The notes under the pieces are model-generated. The model had not been told where the DNA came from, did no database searches, and saw only the letters and a program-made list of their open reading frames with translations. A stretch of 64,000 nucleotides of DNA. Origin: DASPLX01 sp035627375 (lineage in GTDB: Bacteria; Pseudomonadota; Gammaproteobacteria; Burkholderiales; Burkholderiaceae_D). Every line of letters begins with the position of its first letter. Position 1 is the stretch's first letter. The position numbers and the translations under genes are program-made. The stretch is taken from NCBI GenBank assembly GCA_035627375.1, contig DASPLX010000036.1, positions 62,001-126,000 on the forward strand. Reading direction: 5' to 3'. Below, one piece after another: positions 59,335 through 64,000 of the stretch.

Positions 59335-60150
59335 CTATTGCCCCTTGTCGAGCGGCTGCGCCGGCTTTACCGGCAAGCGCAAGTCGCGGATCGCACTATT
59401 CAGAGCCGTGATCCGCAGCTCCGTGCGCGGATGGGAGGCGAAGTAATGCGCCGGCGTGGAGGAGCGGTCTTCGGTCGCCCGCATGGCCTCGAGGAACTCG
59501 GTCGCGCCGCCGGCATGGCCGAACAGGCAGGCCACGGTCCGCAGCGCTTCGCGGTCGGCGGCTTCCTCGCGCTGTTGCGAGTATTGCGCGTATCCGGCCA
59601 GGTTGACCGGAACCAGCAATTGCGTGACGTCGGAATGCGCGCCGGACAGTGCGGCGGAAAGCGCGATCAGGAGGACGTTGCGGCCCAGCGCCCGCAAATG
59701 ATCGCGATGCTTGAAGTGCGCCAGTTCATGAGCCAGCACGAACGCCAGGCCGTTGCGCGACGCGACCTTGTCGAGCAGTCCGGAATGCACGATGACGTGG
59801 CCGCCGGGGAGGGCCGCCGCGTTCGCTTCCGTCGCCTGGCGCATGTGGATTTGAATGGGTTGCGAAACGCCGGCGCATTGCTTGAGTTCGTCCGTCAATG
59901 CTTGCAGCATCGCTTCCTGACGCGGCGCGAACGATTCTTTCGCAACCAGGCGCAGACTGACGGCCCGGTTGATTTGCGTTTCGATTTCCGGGCTCACGTG
60001 ATCCGCGACGACGTCGACCGCAAGCCCGAGCGCCCAGAAGACGGCCAAGGCGCAGGCCGCCAATCCCGCCAGGAGAAAAAGAAACTCCCGCAGCGGATGC
60101 TGGTGAGAGACGTTGTCGTTGTGCTCCGGCAGTGACGGCTGGTAGTTCAT
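59335..60150 (-). CDS. M48-family membrane metallopeptidase
   Basis: This 271-aa protein has one strong N-terminal membrane segment (REFLFLLAGLAACALAVFWALGLAV, about 21-45). The peptidase domain has a canonical HELAH motif (AFVLAHELAHFKHRDHLRALG, about 138-158) and the third ligand in QQREEAADREALRTV. It should be an active zinc protease facing the membrane or periplasm. It lies downstream of two YbjQ-family genes, same strand, with a 14-bp gap, and may act in the same envelope process. Confidence 0.92.
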   Translation of the reverse strand: MNYQPSLPEHNDNVSHQHPLREFLFLLAGLAACALAVFWALGLAVDVVADHVSPEIETQINRAVSLRLVAKESFAPRQEAMLQALTDELKQCAGVSQPIQIHMRQATEANAAALPGGHVIVHSGLLDKVASRNGLAFVLAHELAHFKHRDHLRALGRNVLLIALSAALSGAHSDVTQLLVPVNLAGYAQYSQQREEAADREALRTVACLFGHAGGATEFLEAMRATEDRSSTPAHYFASHPRTELRITALNSAIRDLRLPVKPAQPLDKGQ

Positions 60151-60164
60151 GGCCGGAAGAAGGC

Positions 60165-60626
60165 TTATTGCTTTCGTTCGAAGTAAAGCGCGGTGCCGTA
60201 GGCGATGACCTCGACCGAGCCGATACTGCTTTCAGAGCCGTTCGAAATCGACGATGTCTCGAGGCGCAGGTTGATGATCTGATCGGCGTCGGGGCAGCTT
60301 TCCTTGAGCCGCAGGATCGCTTCGCGCCGGGCGCGGTCGAGCAGGGTTTCATGCGATTGCACGGCGCCGCCGACCAGGCTGCGCAAGGCGGCTAGCATGC
60401 GCTTGAAATAATCGATCGACACCACCACGCTGCCGTGCGCGAGTCGGGAGCGCGCGATCGGCGGCATATCGCCGGCGTCGCCGATGGGATGCTTGCTGGT
60501 GGTCGTCGGCAGGTGCAGCCATTCCTTTTCGCGGCGGACGATGGAGCGGTAATGGCGCGATTCGGCCAGGCGGCCGAAGAAGAAGCCCAACGCCACCAGG
60601 AAAACCCAGAGTAAGAGATTTTCCAT
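60165..60626 (-). CDS. YbjQ/DUF74-family protein with N-terminal membrane helix
   Basis: This 153-aa protein has one N-terminal membrane segment (MENLLLWVFLVALGFFFGRLAE). A linker follows, then a YbjQ-type domain with HGSVVVSIDYFKRMLAALRSLVGGAVQSHETLLDRARREAILRLKESCPDADQIINLRLETSSI and VIAYGTALYFE. YbjQ domains form pentameric rings, called heavy-metal binding from sequence, with no proven function. The ATG at 60626 begins the membrane anchor, although the frame is open upstream. It follows another YbjQ gene by 5 bp. Confidence 0.88.
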   Translation of the reverse strand: MENLLLWVFLVALGFFFGRLAESRHYRSIVRREKEWLHLPTTTSKHPIGDAGDMPPIARSRLAHGSVVVSIDYFKRMLAALRSLVGGAVQSHETLLDRARREAILRLKESCPDADQIINLRLETSSISNGSESSIGSVEVIAYGTALYFERKQ

Positions 60627-60631
60627 CGCGC

Positions 60632-60946
60632 TCAGCCGACCGTGACGGCCGTGCCGTAGACATAGATTTCCGCGGCGCCGGCGGCGACGGAAGAGGTCGA
60701 GAAGCGGACGTTGACGATGGCGTTCGCGCCCATTTGCCTGGCTTGCGCCTGCATGCGCTCGATCGCGTGGTTGCGCGATTCTTCGAGCAATTCCGTGTAG
60801 CCCTTCAATTCGCCGCCGACGATGTTCTTGAGGCCGGCCATGATGTCGCGGCCCACGTGTTTCGCGCGCACGGTACTGCCGGAGACGACGCCGTGGCAGG
60901 TGAGGATGGTCTTGCCTGGAACGGATTCGATATTGGTCATGAACAT
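60632..60946 (-). CDS. YbjQ/DUF74-family protein
   Basis: This protein of about 104 aa is a plain YbjQ domain: IESVPGKTILTCHGVVSGSTVRAKHVGRDIMAGLKNIVGGELKGYTELLEESRNHAIERMQAQARQMGANAIVNVRFSTSSVAAGAAEIYVYGTAVTV. This small soluble family forms pentamers, and its function is unclear. The start at 60946 follows AAAGGAAG. An ATG two codons later is an alternative. It is directly upstream of a membrane-anchored YbjQ paralogue and an M48 protease in one leftward set. Confidence 0.9.
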   Translation of the reverse strand: MFMTNIESVPGKTILTCHGVVSGSTVRAKHVGRDIMAGLKNIVGGELKGYTELLEESRNHAIERMQAQARQMGANAIVNVRFSTSSVAAGAAEIYVYGTAVTVG

Positions 60947-61051
60947 GGAAACGCTTCCTTTGGGTTGATTGCGCGCAAGGCGATTGCTCTGCCGCGATGC
61001 GGCCGGTTCGCATTGTAATCGGATTGCTGGTGTTTTTGGCAACACTCCGGG

Positions 61052-63811
61052 TCAGCCGAATACCGCCGCCCACAGTTTCTCGACGCTTTCCGCCTCGCGC
61101 GCCACGCGCTCCGGCTCGACCCGCGCCCGCTCGACGCCCTGCAGGCGCGCCTGGTGCTGCAGCTTGCGATAAGTGCGATAGGCGTTCGCCGCCTCGATCC
61201 CGAGCGCCAGGTCGATCAATCCGAGTTCGCCGCACAGCTTGAGCAGGGCGATGTTGCCGATATCGCCCGTCAATTGCGGATGCCGCGCCGCATTGCCGAG
61301 CACGAGGTATTGCACGATGAATTCGATGTCGATCATGCCGCCGGCATCGTGCTTGAGATCGAATTGCGGCGAGCGCTGCGGATGGGCGTCGCGCATCTTC
61401 TGCCGCATCGCGAGCACGTCCTGCCTGAGCTTGTCGAGATCGCGCGGCATGCGCAGCACGTTCTCGCGGATCGCTTCGAAACGCGCGCCGATCTCCGGGT
61501 CGCCGGCGCAGAAGCGGGCGCGCGTCAACGCCTGGTGCTCCCACGGCCAGGCCGCCCCGAGCTGGTATTTCTCGAACGAGCCGACCGAGGACACCATCAT
61601 GCCGCTGCCGCCGTCCGGCCGCAGTGCGGTATCGATATCGAACAGGATACCGGCCGAGGTGTGGCTGGTCATCCAGGTGATGAAGCGCTGCGCCAGCTTC
61701 GCGTACAAGGCCGGGGCGTCCTGGTCATCGTCGTCGTACAGGAAGATGATGTCGAGATCGGAGGCGTAGCCGAGCTCCTTGCCGCCGAGCTTGCCGTAGG
61801 CGATGACGGCGAATCGCGGCACTTCGCGATGGCGGGCCGCGATCGTCTGCCACACGGCCTGGATCGCGACGTCCACCAGGGCGTCGGCCAGCGCGGACAG
61901 GTGATCGGCCAAGCGTTCGACGGTCAGGTTGCCCTCCAGATCCTGCGCCAGCAGCCGGAACAATTGCGCATGGTGCATTTCGCGCAGGATGTCCATCTGG
62001 CGTTCGACATCGGCTCCGCCCTCGCCATCCGCCGTGTCGAGGCTCTTGCGGCAATCGAGCCGGAAGGCCTCCCAGTCGGGCACGGCGTTGAGATGCTTTT
62101 CGTCGAGCAGTTCGTCGAGCAGGATGGGGTGGCGCGTCAGGTATTTCGCGGCCCAATCGCTGGCGCTCATCATGCGGATCACGCGCTCCAGCGCGTACGG
62201 ATACTCGGTCAGCAACGCCAGGTAGGCGGCCCGGCGCGCGATCGCCTCCAGGAAGTCGAGCAGGCGGCCGAGCGTCGCCGCGCGGCCTTCGTCGGCCTTG
62301 GCGACCTTGACGATGACCGGCAGGGCGGCATTGATCAGTGCCGCCAGCTTGTTGCGGCTCGCCTCCGACAATGCCAGCAGCCGCGGCGACTGCCAGGTCG
62401 CGATCAGGCGCCTGGCGGAGGCCCGGGCGTCGTCGAAGCCGAGCGCGGCCAGGCGCGCGGCGATGGTGTCCTCGGTATCGGTATTCGACAGCTCGGTATG
62501 GGTTTGCGGGTCGATCTGCGTATCGGCATCGTCGCGCCGGCCGCCGTTTCTCCGTTCCGCGAAGATCGCGTCGAACTGCGCCGCCACGAAGTCGCGCTGG
62601 CGGCCGAGCTCGGCCAGCATCGCCGGCGCGTCGGGATAGCCCATCATGCACGCGATGGTCGAGCGGTCGGCCTCGTCGGCCGGCAGGGTATGGGTTTGCG
62701 CGTCGTCGAGATATTGCAGCCGGTGCTCGAGATTGCGCAGGAAGGTATAAGCCTGCAGCAGCTGCTCGACGATCGCCGCGTCGAGTTGCTGCTTCTGCGC
62801 CAGCATGCGCAAGGTGGCGCGCGTCGAGCGGTTGCGCAATTCGGGATCGCGCCCGCCGCGGATCAGCTGGAACACCTGGGCCAGGAATTCGATTTCACGG
62901 ATGCCGCCGCGCCCGAGCTTGACGTCGTAGTTGCGGTCGGGATGGCGCGCCTCCTGGCGCGCGACCTCGGCGCGGATCTGTGCATGCATGTTGCGCATCG
63001 CGTCGATGGCGCCGAAATCGAGATAGCGGCGGTAAACGAAGGGCTGGACGATCTTGTCGAGCGCGGCGATATCCTCGGCCCGGCCGGTGACGGCGCGCGC
63101 CTTGACCCAGGCATAGCGCTCCCATTCGCGGCCTTGCACGATCAGGTACTCTTCCACCATGCCGAAACTCGCCACCAGCGGGCCCGACTTGCCGTTCGGC
63201 CGCAGCGCCATGTCGACCCGGAAGGTGAAGCCGTCTTCCGTGATTTCGGACAGCGCGCCGATCAGTTTCTTGCCCAGCCGGGTGAAGAATTCGTGATTCG
63301 ACAATTGGCGCTGGTCCGGCCGCGTGGTCCGTGTCTCGCCATCCTCCGGATAGCAAAAGATCAGGTCGATGTCGGACGAGACGTTCAATTCGCCGCCGCC
63401 GAGCTTGCCCATGCCGAGCACGATCATGTGCTGCTCGGTGCCGGATTCCTCGCCGATCGGCGTGCCGTGGACGGCGGCCAGTTCTTCGGTCAGCGCCGCC
63501 AGATGCGTCCGGATCGCGAAATCGGCGAACGCGGTCATCACGTCCACGACTTCGGCCAGATCGGCGCTGCCGCGTAGGTCGCGCTCGATCAGGGTGCAGA
63601 CCACCAGGTTGCGCAAGCGCCGCATGGCGCGCGCCAAGGGCAGGCCTGCAGCTGTGTCTTTTTGTAAAATTTGAGCGAAAATCGCCGGGGAGAGTGATAA
63701 TTCGGCAAACTCCCTTACCATGTCCGGCCGAGCCGCGTCGGCATTTACCCAACGTGCGAAGAACCGCGAAGCGGGCATGGCGGTCAAAGAAGATTGGTTC
63801 ACGGGCGTCAC
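61052..63811 (-). CDS. glnE: Bifunctional glutamine synthetase adenylyltransferase/deadenylase
   Basis: This protein of about 919 aa has two nucleotidyltransferase domains and a helical linker. The N-terminal one has VLGMGKLGGGELNVSSDIDLIFCYPEDG and the C-terminal one AYGKLGGKELGYASDLDIIFLYDDDDQDAP, each with the G-S/G-DxD motif. It adenylylates and deadenylylates glutamine synthetase in response to PII. The start is unsure: GTG at 63811, or an ATG at 63778. The YbjQ genes follow on the same strand after about 100 bp. Confidence 0.95.
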   Translation of the reverse strand: MTPVNQSSLTAMPASRFFARWVNADAARPDMVREFAELSLSPAIFAQILQKDTAAGLPLARAMRRLRNLVVCTLIERDLRGSADLAEVVDVMTAFADFAIRTHLAALTEELAAVHGTPIGEESGTEQHMIVLGMGKLGGGELNVSSDIDLIFCYPEDGETRTTRPDQRQLSNHEFFTRLGKKLIGALSEITEDGFTFRVDMALRPNGKSGPLVASFGMVEEYLIVQGREWERYAWVKARAVTGRAEDIAALDKIVQPFVYRRYLDFGAIDAMRNMHAQIRAEVARQEARHPDRNYDVKLGRGGIREIEFLAQVFQLIRGGRDPELRNRSTRATLRMLAQKQQLDAAIVEQLLQAYTFLRNLEHRLQYLDDAQTHTLPADEADRSTIACMMGYPDAPAMLAELGRQRDFVAAQFDAIFAERRNGGRRDDADTQIDPQTHTELSNTDTEDTIAARLAALGFDDARASARRLIATWQSPRLLALSEASRNKLAALINAALPVIVKVAKADEGRAATLGRLLDFLEAIARRAAYLALLTEYPYALERVIRMMSASDWAAKYLTRHPILLDELLDEKHLNAVPDWEAFRLDCRKSLDTADGEGGADVERQMDILREMHHAQLFRLLAQDLEGNLTVERLADHLSALADALVDVAIQAVWQTIAARHREVPRFAVIAYGKLGGKELGYASDLDIIFLYDDDDQDAPALYAKLAQRFITWMTSHTSAGILFDIDTALRPDGGSGMMVSSVGSFEKYQLGAAWPWEHQALTRARFCAGDPEIGARFEAIRENVLRMPRDLDKLRQDVLAMRQKMRDAHPQRSPQFDLKHDAGGMIDIEFIVQYLVLGNAARHPQLTGDIGNIALLKLCGELGLIDLALGIEAANAYRTYRKLQHQARLQGVERARVEPERVAREAESVEKLWAAVFG

Positions 63812-63953
63812 AATAGGGGGAAATAGATTGCTGTTGAATTCTTTCGGTTCGGACGAAGCGCGCGCCGTTCAGGACGCTCAGGACGAAGTCGCCGCTCCTT
63901 CAGTCACGATCATGCCTATTCTACGCCGAGCCACCTCTTACCTAGCGCGCTAG

Positions 63954-64000
63954 ATGTCCGAGCATCATTTCACTCCGGCGCAAGCCATCCGCCGCGTCAA
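63954..64000 (+). CDS. Start of a gene cut by the right edge
   Basis: An ATG at 63954 opens a frame reading MSEHHFTPAQAIRRV to the edge. In relatives the gene divergent from glnE is often a large YhdP-type membrane protein. The 15 residues visible are too few to support that, so the identity is left open. Confidence 0.3.
   Translation, partial: MSEHHFTPAQAIRRV

Noticed and set aside
61154..63577. 807-codon plus-strand frame opposite glnE
   Set aside because: Antisense shadow. GlnE on the minus strand has both nucleotidyltransferase motifs.
1..64000. CRISPR array, tRNA or rRNA genes, prophage or conjugation modules
   Set aside because: I looked for regularly spaced repeats, tRNA cloverleaf arms, rRNA segments and phage or transfer genes and found none. 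The only mobile DNA is the two IS elements and the IS5-type relic.

Overview
The window looks like a chromosomal segment of a betaproteobacterium, most likely an Oxalobacteraceae member (Herbaspirillum/Noviherbaspirillum/Collimonas type). This is inferred from the high G+C, strong third-position G/C bias, gene content (intracellular PHB depolymerase, phasin, DUF1841, RnfB next to nth, a ribF-ileS-lspA-coaBC-dut string) and gene order. No rRNA, tRNA or CRISPR array was recognised.

Layout. 1-1529: a cytochrome b561 gene and two YceI-family periplasmic lipocalin-like genes in one leftward unit, the last cut by the window edge. 1636-7067: a small accessory island with clearly more A+T-rich coding. 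It holds a decayed TcmP-like gene (5' truncated, in-frame stop), an unrecognised lipoprotein, a complete IS256-family element, a 51-codon 3' fragment of an unknown gene, and a complete ISL3-family element. Neither IS has a visible target duplication. 7138-21178: mostly housekeeping and redox genes (SDR, nth, rsxB, ferredoxin and its reductase, lutC) interleaved with storage-lipid genes (phaZ, a PHA-granule-system protein, acyl-CoA-binding protein, WS/DGAT acyltransferase, phasin).

21464-29405: HDAC-like deacetylase, DMT exporter, thioesterase, nitroreductase and PBP7-type endopeptidase. These are followed by an IclR regulator divergent from lutAB, then dgkA. 29411-33958: an IS5-type transposase relic, a GbsR/MarR regulator, a bd-type oxidase (cydAB, cyanide-insensitive type) and a secreted protein built from valine/proline-rich repeats. 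34201-37206: plsB and a downstream unknown gene. 37448-45438: a sulfur amino-acid neighbourhood, with an amino-acid ABC substrate-binding protein and permease (no ATPase), an SMR exporter, metE divergent from metR, then a cystathionine beta-synthase and gamma-lyase pair for reverse transsulfuration.

45443-53861: a MerR regulator, a small unknown gene, a degenerate M48-like PDZ lipoprotein, and the leftward ribF-ileS-lspA-coaBC-dut string. 53960-63811: mtfA, rsmE, a rightward tkt-GNAT-gap unit, then a leftward M48 protease, two YbjQ-family genes and glnE. A further gene begins at the right edge.

How the genes fit together. The clearest themes are carbon storage and membrane lipid (PhaZ, phasin, PHA protein, ACBP, WS/DGAT, PlsB, DgkA), lactate oxidation (LutA and LutB with LutC about 12 kb away, plus an IclR regulator), alternative respiration (cyd/cio), and methionine/cysteine interconversion. 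I found no convincing complete new multi-gene system. The most novel-looking items are the repeat-built secreted protein, the island lipoprotein, the degenerate M48/PDZ lipoprotein, and a perfectly placed operator-like palindrome at the phasin promoter.
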